From: an uncultured Acidobacteriia bacterium
GTDB lineage: Bacteria > Acidobacteriota > Terriglobia > Bryobacterales > Bryobacteraceae
Direction of reading: 5' to 3'
Assembly (NCBI GenBank): GCA_903907865.1
Contig: CAIVPR010000126.1
Span: 212,008-276,007, forward strand
DNA: 64,000 nucleotides
The notes under the pieces were generated by a model. The model was not told the origin of the DNA. It saw only the letters and a list, made by a program, of their open reading frames with translations, and searched no databases. Below are positions 51,702-60,658 of this stretch, piece by piece. How positions within the stretch are numbered: the stretch's first letter is position 1; every line of letters begins with the position of its first letter. The position numbers and the translations under genes are program-made.

Positions 51702-52850
51702 ATGCGATTCCACCACCAGAGCCAAGCAATCTCCACCACGCGCCGCAATTTCCTACAGTCGGTGACCGGCGCGGCTGCAGCCAGCAGTTTCTTCGGTCCG
51801 TCGGCGCTCAAGGGGATGGTGGGGCCGGGAACCAGGAAAACTGTCGTGGTGACGTTTGGCGGCGGCGCGCGGGACGACGAAACGTTCGCGCCGGACGGCC
51901 AGGAGAACATCCCGCACCTGATGAACGAGCTCCTGCCCCAATCCACCTTCTACACCCAGATGGTGAACAAAGGGATTCTGGGGCACTACGTGGCGACCGC
52001 CAGCATCGTCACCGGCGCCTATGAGACCTTCAACAACTTTGCCGCGGTGTCGCCAGACAACCCCACTGTTTTCGAATACTTCCGCAAGGATGTGCGGCGG
52101 CCCGCCACCGATTCGTGGGTGGTCGCCCCGTCGAACGGCTTCGCGCGCATTGGCGAGAGCGGCAACAAGGCGTACGGGGCGGGGCTTGGAGCGGGCGTCA
52201 TCCTGCCCAAACGACTCCTGTCAGCCGCGCTGACGTCGCGGTCGGACGGCGCGCGCTACGAGCATCTGCTGCGCGACAACTACGAAACGCCGCTGCATGC
52301 GCCGTCGCTCACCGGCCACCAGATCGAATTGGGGCAGATGGCTGAAGTGCTGAAGCTGTCGGTGGACGATTTTTCCACGCACGCGCGGAGCTTGGCGAGC
52401 CCCGACGAGATGTCGGTCTACGTGGCCAAGCACCTGATGAAGGAGTTCGCGCCGAGCCTGCTTTGGGTCACACTGCACGACATCGACATCGCCCACTCCG
52501 GGACCTTCTCGCTCTATGTGGACGGGATCAAGCGGTCCGATCGCCTGTGCGCCGAGCTCTGGCAGGCGATCCAGAAGGACCCCGAGTACGCCAACAAGAC
52601 CACCATGTTCATCCTGCCGGATTTCGGACGCGATTCCGACATCGAGCCTGGCGGGAACGGGTTCCAGCACCACCGGACGGGCGACGCCTCGTCGCGCACC
52701 ACGTGGATGATGGTCCTCGGACCGAACGCCAAGCAGAACGTGGTGATCGACAGGGCAGTTGAGTCGGTCGACTTGGTACCGACCATCGGGTCGTTGCTCA
52801 AATTCGACGCGCGGTTGTCATCCGGCAAGCCCTTGGCGGAGGTGGTCTAG
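51702..52850 (+). CDS. Tat-exported protein, alkaline phosphatase superfamily-like
   Basis: A 382-aa protein with a Tat leader (STTRRNFLQSVTGAAAASS). The layout resembles DUF1501/phosphatase-type proteins: VVVTFGGGARDDETFAP where a metal-binding Asp would sit, SLLWVTLHDIDIAHSGTFSL, ILPDFGRDSD and GFQHHRTGD near the C-terminus supply Asp/His pairs. Substrate unknown. The following gene starts one base into its stop codon, so the two form a unit. Confidence 0.7.
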   Translation: MRFHHQSQAISTTRRNFLQSVTGAAAASSFFGPSALKGMVGPGTRKTVVVTFGGGARDDETFAPDGQENIPHLMNELLPQSTFYTQMVNKGILGHYVATASIVTGAYETFNNFAAVSPDNPTVFEYFRKDVRRPATDSWVVAPSNGFARIGESGNKAYGAGLGAGVILPKRLLSAALTSRSDGARYEHLLRDNYETPLHAPSLTGHQIELGQMAEVLKLSVDDFSTHARSLASPDEMSVYVAKHLMKEFAPSLLWVTLHDIDIAHSGTFSLYVDGIKRSDRLCAELWQAIQKDPEYANKTTMFILPDFGRDSDIEPGGNGFQHHRTGDASSRTTWMMVLGPNAKQNVVIDRAVESVDLVPTIGSLLKFDARLSSGKPLAEVV

Positions 52851-54067
52851 TGTTGCCCGGACAGTTGACGGCGGAGTCGTTCGCGGGGTATCCCACGCAG
52901 GCCCGGGCCTTCGCCGCGGAACGGTTGGAGCTGCTGCGGAATCTGCCTCTGGCCTTTGTACCGCTGCTATTGCGCGAGTTGCTGGTCTACGACTACAAGT
53001 TCCCGATGGAGCGGGTCGACTTGGAGCGCCAGTTCCGGTTCCTCGGCAGCCTGTCGGCGGGGGATGCGGCCAAGCACTTGGAGGGATTCTCCAAGCTGCG
53101 GCTACCGAGGGACCTCGAGAAGCTGGACTGGGTCAACAACCCGGCGATCTTCTCCGAACAACTGACTGCGCACTTGTGGAACACGCACCAGATCGACGCC
53201 TTCCGGGCGGCGGCGGTGCTGTGGGTGAAGGAGGCGAGCACGGCGTTCCCCGACGGGCCGATTCCGGTGCGCCGGTTGGGGGTGGCGATCATCGGGCAGG
53301 GTGCCGGGACGAACGAGTACCGGCTGTTCCGCAAGCTGCGACCCTTGGGGACGTATTTCCCGAAGGTCGCCAAGCCCGAGACCGGGGTCGCCTCGATTTT
53401 GGCGGCGCTGGGTAGGCGGGCGCAAGCGCATCCGGGGCCGTACCGGCACTGGTACGTGGACGGCGGGACACCGGTCCCCGTAGGCGCTGTCGGCGTGACC
53501 CGTGTTTCATGGGCGGAACTGGCTCCCGCCCGTGCCGCCCTGCAGGTCAAGATGCAGAAGACCTACGAGGCGAGCGTGTTCGATCCCGAGGCCTTTCGCA
53601 CGATGATGGCTCAAATCAAGCCAGTGGAGATCGGACTCGACGCGGCCAGCGGGGGCGACGAGGCCATCAACCGGTTCCAGATGACGCTGATCACGGAAGG
53701 ATCCGGGACGCAAGTGTTCTCAACCACCTTCGTGCAGTGGGCCGTACGGGAGGCGTTGCGGCGCGCCCAGCCGCTGACCTTGGTGGCCCGATTTGCGCCC
53801 AGGCAAAGGGAGAAGCAGATGAACGAGCTGCTGGCCGAGAGCTCGAAGCGGCAGGATCTGGATCCGCAGGGGTCATTGGTGGACGCCGACATGGGCGCGT
53901 ACTACCACTGGTTGAACCAGCAGCGGCTGGCCGGGGCGGAGCAATCGGGCTTCCTGGCTTGGTTCGAAGGCCACGGCGAGGCTGTGGTGGTGGCTCCGGG
54001 CTTCACCAAGGGGACATCCTCGGACGCACCTGTGGAATTGGCCAATCTCCTGGGACGCTTGTCGTAG
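52850..54067 (+). CDS. Hypothetical protein (405 aa) coupled to the Tat protein
   Basis: A 405-aa soluble protein without signal peptide, helical in its first ~130 residues (ERLELLRNLPLAFVPLLLRE) and with mixed sheet later (RLGVAIIGQGAGTNEYRLF, RHWYVDGGTPVPVGAVGVTR, VQWAVREALRRAQPLTLVAR). No family recognised. The GTG start shares one base with the previous stop. It may be a cytosolic partner or maturation factor for the exported protein. Confidence 0.65.
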   Translation: MLPGQLTAESFAGYPTQARAFAAERLELLRNLPLAFVPLLLRELLVYDYKFPMERVDLERQFRFLGSLSAGDAAKHLEGFSKLRLPRDLEKLDWVNNPAIFSEQLTAHLWNTHQIDAFRAAAVLWVKEASTAFPDGPIPVRRLGVAIIGQGAGTNEYRLFRKLRPLGTYFPKVAKPETGVASILAALGRRAQAHPGPYRHWYVDGGTPVPVGAVGVTRVSWAELAPARAALQVKMQKTYEASVFDPEAFRTMMAQIKPVEIGLDAASGGDEAINRFQMTLITEGSGTQVFSTTFVQWAVREALRRAQPLTLVARFAPRQREKQMNELLAESSKRQDLDPQGSLVDADMGAYYHWLNQQRLAGAEQSGFLAWFEGHGEAVVVAPGFTKGTSSDAPVELANLLGRLS

Positions 54068-54118
54068 CGGCAAGCGTACAATGGAACGAACCTTTGATTT
54101 TAACGGCTGGGGAGGATT

Positions 54119-55549
54119 ATGTCCATTTGCAATCGGACGGCACTCGGTTTCGGCGTCGTATCACGCCTCCTGATGGTTTCATTGGCGGCATTCAATGCAG
54201 CTGTCCCGGCGCACGGGCAGGGCATCGTTACGGCGTTCGCGGGTGTGCCCGGCGTCGGGGGGCATGTGGACGGGACTGGTTCCCAGGCCTATTTCTCCAG
54301 TCCCAAGGCGGCGTCGACGGACTCCGCGGGCAACGTCTATACGGTTGATAACTTCTGCGGCACGATCAGGAAGGTCACACCGGCCGGCGTGACCTCGACC
54401 ATCGCGGGTCCGCCCACCAGTTGCGCGTTCGGCTCAACCGACGGACCGGCGGCACAGGCGCGCTTTTATGCCCCTTCCGGCACGGCGGTCGACTCTTCGG
54501 GTAACGTCTATGTCGTCGATTCCGGCAACTGCACCGTCCGGAAGATATCCACCGACGGCAACGTAAGCACGGTGGCTGGAACGGCGGCGAGCTGCCTTTC
54601 CATTGACGGCGACAAGACCACGGCACGATTCAACGGCGGCGCGGGCATTACGGTCGGCACCGATGGCAACCTATACGTTACGAGTTGGGGGGACTGCACC
54701 GTACGCAAGGTTACACCTTCGGGCACCGTTACGACGATCGCCGGAGTCTCGGCAGTTTGCTCATCCACCGACGGTACAGGAACCTCGGCGCGCTTCGGAA
54801 ATCCGTCGGGAATCGCTTCCGACGGTCAGGGTAATTTCTTCGTCGCCGACGAGACGGGCTGCACCATTCGCAAGGTGACTTCGGACGGCGTAGTGACCAC
54901 GCTGGCGGGTCTGGCGGAACAATGCGGCTCGGCGGATGGACAGGGGTCGGCCGCCCGCTTCAACGTTCCATCTTGGACGGCGGTTGATTCCCACGGGAAT
55001 GTATATGCGTCCGACTACTTGAATTTCACTGTGCGAAAGATCACGCCCTCAGGGGTGGTGAAGACCATTGCCGGTCTGTCCGGGACCTCGGGGATCTCGA
55101 CGGGCGCCGGTCCGGCGGCGCTCTTTAACCATCCGGACGGCATTGCGGTCGACGGATCGGGCAACGTCTACGTGGCGGACCGAAATAACCACGACCTGCG
55201 GAAGATCGTCGTCCCTGGGAATTTGAGCCTTCCTGCAGCGTCTTCGTTTGCCGTCCGGTCGAGCGCCTTGGCCTACAACCGGGCGACTCAGACGTACAAC
55301 GGAACTGTTACAGTCACGAACACTTCCGGCGGCACGATCACCGGGCCATTCCAAATTGCGTTCATCGCCCTTTCGTCGGGCGCAACGGTGGCGAATCAGA
55401 GCGCGTTCATGGGAGCACCGTTTGTCACCGTGCCCACCGCGACATCACTGGCACCCGGACAGTCGGCCAGCGCGACCGTGCAGTTCCGCGATCCTTCGAA
55501 TGCGCCGATTGGTTACACGCCGACCGTGTATACGGGAAGCCTGAACTGA
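54119..55549 (+). CDS. NHL-repeat beta-propeller, secreted
   Basis: A 476-aa protein with a signal peptide ending near AHGQG and about six NHL blades, each with GNVYVVDSGNCTVRKISTDG-like sequence and TTIAG endings, spaced ~55 residues. The last ~100 residues form a separate beta domain (CARDB- or TIG-like: VTVTNTSGGTITGPFQIAFI). NHL propellers bind proteins or ligands; no catalytic residues are seen. GGGGAGG precedes the ATG by four to five bases. Confidence 0.87.
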   Translation: MSICNRTALGFGVVSRLLMVSLAAFNAAVPAHGQGIVTAFAGVPGVGGHVDGTGSQAYFSSPKAASTDSAGNVYTVDNFCGTIRKVTPAGVTSTIAGPPTSCAFGSTDGPAAQARFYAPSGTAVDSSGNVYVVDSGNCTVRKISTDGNVSTVAGTAASCLSIDGDKTTARFNGGAGITVGTDGNLYVTSWGDCTVRKVTPSGTVTTIAGVSAVCSSTDGTGTSARFGNPSGIASDGQGNFFVADETGCTIRKVTSDGVVTTLAGLAEQCGSADGQGSAARFNVPSWTAVDSHGNVYASDYLNFTVRKITPSGVVKTIAGLSGTSGISTGAGPAALFNHPDGIAVDGSGNVYVADRNNHDLRKIVVPGNLSLPAASSFAVRSSALAYNRATQTYNGTVTVTNTSGGTITGPFQIAFIALSSGATVANQSAFMGAPFVTVPTATSLAPGQSASATVQFRDPSNAPIGYTPTVYTGSLN

Positions 55550-55930
55550 GTGGCGTCCGTGGCTCTGAGTCAAGCTGGCTGGCGCAACCTTTACTGGACG
55601 CTCCTTGCTGTGTGGGTACTGTGTGCCGCCCTCGACATGCGACACATTCACGCGGGCATGTTGACCGACTACGGGGCGGACCTGACGCAGCCAGCCTGGC
55701 TCTATATCGCCTCCCGCAGCCTTGATAATCCGGCCCGTCAAGGCTGGGTCCGACGGACGGTCGGCGCGACGCCAATTCGCGCTGCGGCGTTGATATTTTT
55801 GGGGAGCACCGCCACGGAAATCAGCCAGTACTTCTGGCCGCAGGGGTTATTCCCGGGGACCTACGATCCTTTCGATATCCTGGCGTACGCGGTCGGGACC
55901 GGGATCTGTTTTGCCCTCGACACGCGCTAG
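55550..55930 (+). CDS. Small membrane protein, VanZ-like
   Basis: A 126-aa protein with three or so hydrophobic segments (LYWTLLAVWVLCAALDM, IRAAALIFLGSTATEISQYF, YDPFDILAYAVGTGICFALD). The last segment with DxLAYAVG resembles VanZ-like and related membrane domains. The GTG start directly abuts the NHL stop, so it is translationally coupled. Function unknown. Convergent with the CRTAC1 gene, 4 nt apart. Confidence 0.65.
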   Translation: MASVALSQAGWRNLYWTLLAVWVLCAALDMRHIHAGMLTDYGADLTQPAWLYIASRSLDNPARQGWVRRTVGATPIRAAALIFLGSTATEISQYFWPQGLFPGTYDPFDILAYAVGTGICFALDTR

Positions 55931-55934
55931 GGTG

Positions 55935-57632
55935 CTACCGCTCGTGGATGGCCAAGACCCGGTCCACGGAATTGGGTGTTTCCTCTTGGCGGGTGCCGCC
56001 GGGCCATTCGATTTCGAGGCGGTCGATCTTGGTTGCGGGGCCGAGGCCGAAATGCAACCGGAGATCGCCTTGGGAAAGGTAGCTGCCGCCACTGCGCACT
56101 TCCGCCGACTGGGTGACACCCCCCGCTGTCAGCCGCACCTTGGCACCGATGGCCGACCGGTTGGCGCGGGTGCCTTCGAGCTTGAGCGTTAGCCAGTGGT
56201 TCTTTGTGTTGGTGGCCTGCTTGAGTAGCGACGGGGGCTCGTTCTGGTTGCCGACTAGCACCTCGACACTGCCGTCGTTGTCGAAATCGGCGAAAGCTGC
56301 ACCGCGCGACGAGTGACCGGCGAGAATCCCCGGTCCGGCGGATTCCGAGATGTCCACGAAGTGTCCCTTGTCGTTGCGGTAGAGGATAGGCCGCTGGCGG
56401 TACTTGATGTCGATGTTCAGCCGGTCGACTTCCGGGAAGGCGTGGCCGTTGACCAGCAGCAGGTCGGGCCAACCGTCGTTGTCGAAATCGAAAAAGCCGC
56501 AGCCCCAGCCCACGAAGCGCGTGTTCTGCCCCAGGCCGGATTCGACGCTGGCGTCCTCGAACTCGCCCTTGCCCCGGTTGCGGTAGAGGGTCTCCAGCTC
56601 GTCGGAGAAGTTGGTCCGGAAGATGGATTGGAGGCCGTTGCGGAGGTAGTCCGCCGCGGTTGCGCCCATGCCGGACATGGCGCGGCCGTTTTCGTCGAGC
56701 GCCGCCCCGCGCAGCAGCGCCTCGTCCTCGAATTTCCCGTTGCCTTGGTTGATGTAGAGGATGGATGGAGTCTGGTCGCAGGCGACGAAGATGTCGGTCA
56801 GGCCGTCGCCGTTGAAGTCGCCGGTGAGGACGCCAAGTGCGTAGTTGCCGGATGGGGCGGCGATACCGGATTCCTGCGAGACATCGCGGAACTTGCCGCT
56901 TTCGGCGTGGTAGAGCAGGTTGCGGTCGAAGGGCAGCCCGCGCGGTCCGCAATTGACGGCGATGCCCCTGTAGAAGCAGTACGGGTTTGCGCCCGGTGGG
57001 GGCGTGGTCGCGAAATCGAACTTGAGGTAGTTGGCGACGAAGAGGTCGAGGTGGCCGTCGTTGTCGTAGTCGAGAAAGGCGCAGCCGGTGTTGTAGCGGG
57101 TGCGGTCCTGGGTGAGGCCCATCTTCGCGGTGACGTCGTCGAAGCGTTTGCCTCCGACGTTGCGGAGGAGGGAGTTCTGGCCCCAGTAGGTGACGAAGAG
57201 GTCGGTAAAGCCGTCGTTGTCGTAGTCGCCCGCGCAGACGCCTTGGCCCCAGCCCTTGCGGTCGAGACCGAGTTGGACGGTGGTGTCTCGGAATTTGCCG
57301 TTGCCCTCGTTGTGGTACATGCGCGAGGTGGATTCGGGGCCGGAGACTACGAAGGCGTCGGGTAGGCCGTCGTTGTCGTAGTCGATCCAAGCGACGCCGC
57401 TGCCGGTGGTTTCGATGATGTATTTCTTGGAGACGTTGCCGCCGTTGGGGATGGTGCGGGTGAGGCCGGCGGTCGGGGCGATGTCTCGGAAGATGGGGGA
57501 TTGGGCTTGGGCGTTGGGGAGGAGGAGGACGGAGGCGAGGAGGAGAAGATGCGCGCCTCTCGGGCGCGTGGCCGTGTCGGCGACCCGGCCGCAGGATGCC
57601 ATCCTGCCCCACAAGGGAGTACACCGGGTCAT
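55935..57632 (-). CDS. CRTAC1-family FG-GAP/UnbV protein
   Basis: A ~565-aa exported propeller with repeated calcium-binding FG-GAP blades (AWIDYDNDGLPDAFVV, AGDYDNDGFTDLFVTYWG, AFLDYDNDGHLDLFVANY, TGDFNGDGLTDIFVA) and a C-terminal ASPIC/UnbV domain (AKVRLTAGGVTQSAEVRSGG, LEIEWPGG). Such pairs of CRTAC1 and TPR genes are abundant in Acidobacteriota. The start overlaps the TPR stop (ATGA), but the first ~30 residues (to ~VADTATRPRG) look unlike a leader, so the real start may be later, near HLLLLASVLLL. Confidence 0.85.
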   Translation of the reverse strand: MTRCTPLWGRMASCGRVADTATRPRGAHLLLLASVLLLPNAQAQSPIFRDIAPTAGLTRTIPNGGNVSKKYIIETTGSGVAWIDYDNDGLPDAFVVSGPESTSRMYHNEGNGKFRDTTVQLGLDRKGWGQGVCAGDYDNDGFTDLFVTYWGQNSLLRNVGGKRFDDVTAKMGLTQDRTRYNTGCAFLDYDNDGHLDLFVANYLKFDFATTPPPGANPYCFYRGIAVNCGPRGLPFDRNLLYHAESGKFRDVSQESGIAAPSGNYALGVLTGDFNGDGLTDIFVACDQTPSILYINQGNGKFEDEALLRGAALDENGRAMSGMGATAADYLRNGLQSIFRTNFSDELETLYRNRGKGEFEDASVESGLGQNTRFVGWGCGFFDFDNDGWPDLLLVNGHAFPEVDRLNIDIKYRQRPILYRNDKGHFVDISESAGPGILAGHSSRGAAFADFDNDGSVEVLVGNQNEPPSLLKQATNTKNHWLTLKLEGTRANRSAIGAKVRLTAGGVTQSAEVRSGGSYLSQGDLRLHFGLGPATKIDRLEIEWPGGTRQEETPNSVDRVLAIHER

Positions 57633-58537
57633 TTCTTGTCGCCTAACCGTTTGAGGAAGTCGGTGAATTCGCCTTCGGGGGGCTTCTGGATCTTGTCGAG
57701 CTCGGCCTTCTCGCGCTGGGCGTCGGCGGGACGGCCAGCGTTCCGGTAGGCCAGCATCAGGTTGTAGTGGGCGATCTCGCTGCGCGGTTGCGCCTTGACC
57801 GCGAGCTCCAGCAGCGCGACGGCCTCCGGGTAACGCTTCGCATCCGACCGCAGCTTTGCCACCGCGACCAGCGCCTCGGGGAAGTCCGGACGCAGTTGGG
57901 CTGCGCGCTCGTGGTGCGCCGCTGCGTCGGCCTTCTTGCCCTGCGCCAGCAAGATTTGCGCCACTTGGTATTCGGCGACGGCATCCGACGGGTTCAATTC
58001 CAGCTCCGCCACGAATTCCTTGCGGGCGGCTTCGAGCGCGGCGGGCTCGTGCGCTTGCTGGAGGAGCACGCGCGCCAGCCGGTAGTGGAGGTTGATCGCC
58101 TTCGGGTTCTTGGCGATCGCCTTGCGGTACTCAACGATGGCCTCGTCGAGCTTGCCCTGGGTTTCGAAGACCTCGGCGGAAAGCTGGTCCACGCGGTAGG
58201 ACGCCGGTGCCTTCTGGTACATGCGGTAGATGGCGTCGTTCCACGCTTTCTGGTGGTAGTTGGCTGCGACGTAGAGGACGTCGGGGTCCGACGGGAACTC
58301 CTTTTCCAGTTGCGCGACAACGGGTCCGGCGGTGTCGAAGTGCTTCGCGCCGATGCGGCATTGGGCGAGAGCTAGCCCGGCTAGGCGTGCTGCGGCACGG
58401 TCACGGGCGGAGAATTGCTGTTGGAGTTGGGCGTCGACGGCGTCGCACTCCCCGGCGGCGGCTCGCGCGACGGCCGTTTGGAGGTCGGCCTGTTGGGCGA
58501 GCAGGGCGATAACGAATAGATTAGTGGCCAGCATCAT
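57629..58537 (-). CDS. Tetratricopeptide-repeat protein
   Basis: A 302-aa protein with an N-terminal hydrophobic leader (LATNLFVIALLAQQADLQ) and about six TPR units (DVLYVAANYHQKAWNDAIYR, GKLDEAIVEYRKAIAKNPKA, GKKADAAAHHERAAQLRPDF, YPEAVALLELAVKAQPRS). It precedes the CRTAC1 gene with a 4-nt overlap, the common acidobacterial arrangement, and is preceded by a small gene overlapping by 17 nt. Confidence 0.87.
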   Translation of the reverse strand: MMLATNLFVIALLAQQADLQTAVARAAAGECDAVDAQLQQQFSARDRAAARLAGLALAQCRIGAKHFDTAGPVVAQLEKEFPSDPDVLYVAANYHQKAWNDAIYRMYQKAPASYRVDQLSAEVFETQGKLDEAIVEYRKAIAKNPKAINLHYRLARVLLQQAHEPAALEAARKEFVAELELNPSDAVAEYQVAQILLAQGKKADAAAHHERAAQLRPDFPEALVAVAKLRSDAKRYPEAVALLELAVKAQPRSEIAHYNLMLAYRNAGRPADAQREKAELDKIQKPPEGEFTDFLKRLGDKK

Positions 58538-58802
58538 CTGTCATGAGCCCCAAGTTGCCGAAGCGCCCGCGGTCGCTGGCGTCGAAGTAGCGGAAGCTGA
58601 GGAGCGGCGGCGCTCCGGGGGCGAGTTCGGTGGGCGGATTGAGCCGGTCGGACGGGCTGACGCCGAGTTCCACGGCGCGACCGGTCAGGGCGATGTCGTC
58701 CAAAGGCGTGGCGAGGAGCAATCCTGCGGCCACGGTGAGGCAGGCTGCCAATCTGCGGGTGGTTCGCCGACTTGCGTTCGGACTCGGATAGCCTTTGGGC
58801 AT
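58521..58802 (-). CDS. Hypothetical small exported protein (93 aa)
   Basis: A 93-aa product with a leader (RRLAACLTVAAGLLLATP) and no family I recognise. Codons have G or C at most third positions, and it overlaps the TPR start by 17 nt, both arguing that it is translated. It lies in another frame under the end of the STGPRT copy 2 frame, and only one of the two can be real there; I favour this one. Confidence 0.55.
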   Translation of the reverse strand: MPKGYPSPNASRRTTRRLAACLTVAAGLLLATPLDDIALTGRAVELGVSPSDRLNPPTELAPGAPPLLSFRYFDASDRGRFGNLGLMTDDAGH

Positions 58803-59643
58803 GGGACCAGTCTATCGCGGTTGGGGCCGGAGAGGGTGTCGTGGTCGGTGGTGCTGGCGCGGCGGGATGCTCGGGCACGGCTGGCTGAAAGCCTGCCGCG
58901 GGCAATATTGCCCACCCCACACAGAGGTCGGAAGTTGCTGATTCTATTGGGGCTGGTGGTTCCGGTCCGGGGGCATTTGGCGTCGGAACAGAGCCAAGCA
59001 GACCCAAAAGATCCTCGGGAAATGAGCCGGGCGGGTCGGCAGGGGGTGGGATGACCGGGCGGTCGTATTTGCCTTGGTAGTAGGGGTCTTCGCAGTCGCT
59101 GGCGGGGCTGGCTACGGGCGGGTTCTTTGCCTGCGTCGCGCGAAGGCGGAGGAGGGTGGCGAGGGCCTTGTGGAAGTCGCGGTTGTGGCGGGCGGCGTCG
59201 CGGGAGAGTTGGGGAAGCACTTTCGACGTGTCGACCAGTTCGCGGTAGCCGAGGGCATTGCGGAAGGCCACGGGGCTGTGGTCGGGATGGGGTGCCTCGG
59301 CTTCAGGGGTGGATTGGGGGAGAATGGGCTCGGGGATCGTGTTGTAGGAGTGGTCGATCAGGCGGGCCTCGAGGATTCCGAGACGGTCGCGGCGCCAGGA
59401 GGCGGCGACCATTTCGTTCACTAGGGACTTTTCCAGGTGGCCGATAGGTTGGAATTCGCGGTGGTAGCGGCGGGAGTAACGGATGAACTGCTTGCGGTCC
59501 TCGCAGGCGAGGAGGACTTCGTCGGCGAGCTTGCCGTGACGGGAGGCATTTTGGGCGCAGACGGATTTGCCCTCGGGCGTGCGGGGGCCGGTTGATTTCT
59601 GCGCGTTTTCGCGGTTGGCGGCGAGTTGTCGTTCCGAGAGCAT
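58534..59643 (-). CDS. STGPRT-family hypothetical protein, copy 2
   Basis: A frame of 369 codons beginning MLSERQLAANRENAQKSTGP, same family as 11965-12657. The first ~200 residues resemble copy 1 in layout (basic N-terminus, helical middle with VNEMVAASWRRDRLGILEAR). After about residue 270 the frame becomes Pro/Arg-rich and overlaps the 93-aa gene in another frame, so the original stop was probably lost and the C-terminus is readthrough. GGAGG precedes the start. Confidence 0.6.
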   Translation of the reverse strand: MLSERQLAANRENAQKSTGPRTPEGKSVCAQNASRHGKLADEVLLACEDRKQFIRYSRRYHREFQPIGHLEKSLVNEMVAASWRRDRLGILEARLIDHSYNTIPEPILPQSTPEAEAPHPDHSPVAFRNALGYRELVDTSKVLPQLSRDAARHNRDFHKALATLLRLRATQAKNPPVASPASDCEDPYYQGKYDRPVIPPPADPPGSFPEDLLGLLGSVPTPNAPGPEPPAPIESATSDLCVGWAILPAAGFQPAVPEHPAAPAPPTTTPSPAPTAIDWSHAQRLSESERKSANHPQIGSLPHRGRRIAPRHAFGRHRPDRSRRGTRRQPVRPAQSAHRTRPRSAAAPQLPLLRRQRPRALRQLGAHDR

Positions 59644-60022
59644 AGGGCTTCCTCCGAAGTGGAGTATGGCATGGAGGGTGGGGGAAAACGTTCTCGGATA
59701 CTTGGATGTTATTGATTTGGCTTGAGATATAGTTTGTGACTGGGTGTGCGGGTTGTCCAGGATTTGCCAAGCGAGGCCTTCCTTGGCTTGACACTCGGAC
59801 ACCCTTGTCCGAAGATGGCAATGGTGAGGGACTCGGAAGCGGGCGACTCCCGGTTCCCCGACATCCGGTAATGGCCGCCTGAAAAGGCGCCTGCCGCCAA
59901 GAATGGCCGCCCTACACGGAATCGGCATCGTCCGCCTGTGGGGATTCAGGCTGCGGTGGCAGCACTGGGAAAACAGGTAACGATGGAAATGCGGAACGCC
60001 GCCTAAACGCAGCTTGCCTTGC
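59644..60022. other. Intergenic region of 379 bp, no gene seen
   Basis: No supported ORF or RNA. The part next to the STGPRT start (59644-59750) loosely resembles the region before copy 1 (GATGTT...ATT...TTT...GACTG in the same order). Around 59850 a short stretch TCCCGGTTCCCCGA also occurs at about 19405, near the nested palindrome. These could be remnants of repeats. Confidence 0.45.
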
Positions 60023-60414
60023 CTATCCCATCCGCCGCAAGCCGCGCACCTGCTCGAAATGCCGCCGGTTGTTGGTTGCCAACCGGGCATCCAGTCCAAG
60101 CGCCGTTGCCGCTATCCAAGCATCTTGCGGACTCATCACCCGGCCCACGGATCGCGAGTGTGCCATCACGGAAGCCCAGCCGGAACACATCCCGTCGTCG
60201 GGCAACACGATCTCGAAGCCCCGGATGAACTGCTCCAATACCGTGCGCCGGCGAACTCCCCACTTTGCTGAGATCGCGCCGGAACGCAACTCTGCTACCG
60301 TCATGAACGACAGGCCAGATCCGCGTCCCGGAGGAGCGGAAGAAAGGGTTCAGATGCGGGCAACGCGCCGAAGAGCTAGGAGGCGACGTCGGTGTCAACG
60401 ACGATACGGTTCAT
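60023..60414 (-). pseudogene. vapC: vapC (PIN-domain toxin) with a stop codon and a frameshift
   Basis: Reading from the ATG at 60414 gives MNRIVVDTDVAS, the PIN start with the first active-site Asp, then an in-frame TAG (60376-60378), then LFGALPASEPFLPLL and LRDADLA. One missing base near 60303-60312 shifts the frame; MTVAELRSG, DAWIAATALGLDARLATNN and RRHFEQVRGL, the rest of a VapC, continue to 60023. Two independent lesions make a sequencing error unlikely. The start overlaps the antitoxin stop (ATGA). Confidence 0.88.
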
Positions 60415-60587
60415 CTCGCGGTCGGATGCATTTCGGACGCGCGTCGCTCGGCGTAGATCGCCGCAACGAAGCGCTCCATCTCATCGGCCGGAACCGGATC
60501 CACGAAACGGAGGATGTCTTCGAGGGTATGCCGACGCGGCGTGGCAGCCGCAGGTGGCAATTCAGTTATGGGTGTTCGGGTACTCAT
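60411..60587 (-). CDS. VapB-type antitoxin
   Basis: A 57-aa protein (MSTRTPITELPPAAATPRRH, then LEDILRFVDPVPADEMERFV). The ATG at 60587 has GGAGG five bases upstream; a longer frame to 60638 is not needed. It overlaps the vapC remnant by 4 nt, the usual coupling. The gene is open. Its class is judged from partnership with the PIN gene, since the sequence has no strong motif. Confidence 0.7.
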   Translation of the reverse strand: MSTRTPITELPPAAATPRRHTLEDILRFVDPVPADEMERFVAAIYAERRASEMHPTAR

Positions 60588-60658
60588 GTGAACCTCCAGC
60601 CACGAATTTACCACGATTCTAATTGCGCGTGCAATCACCCTCGATACAATTGCGTACT

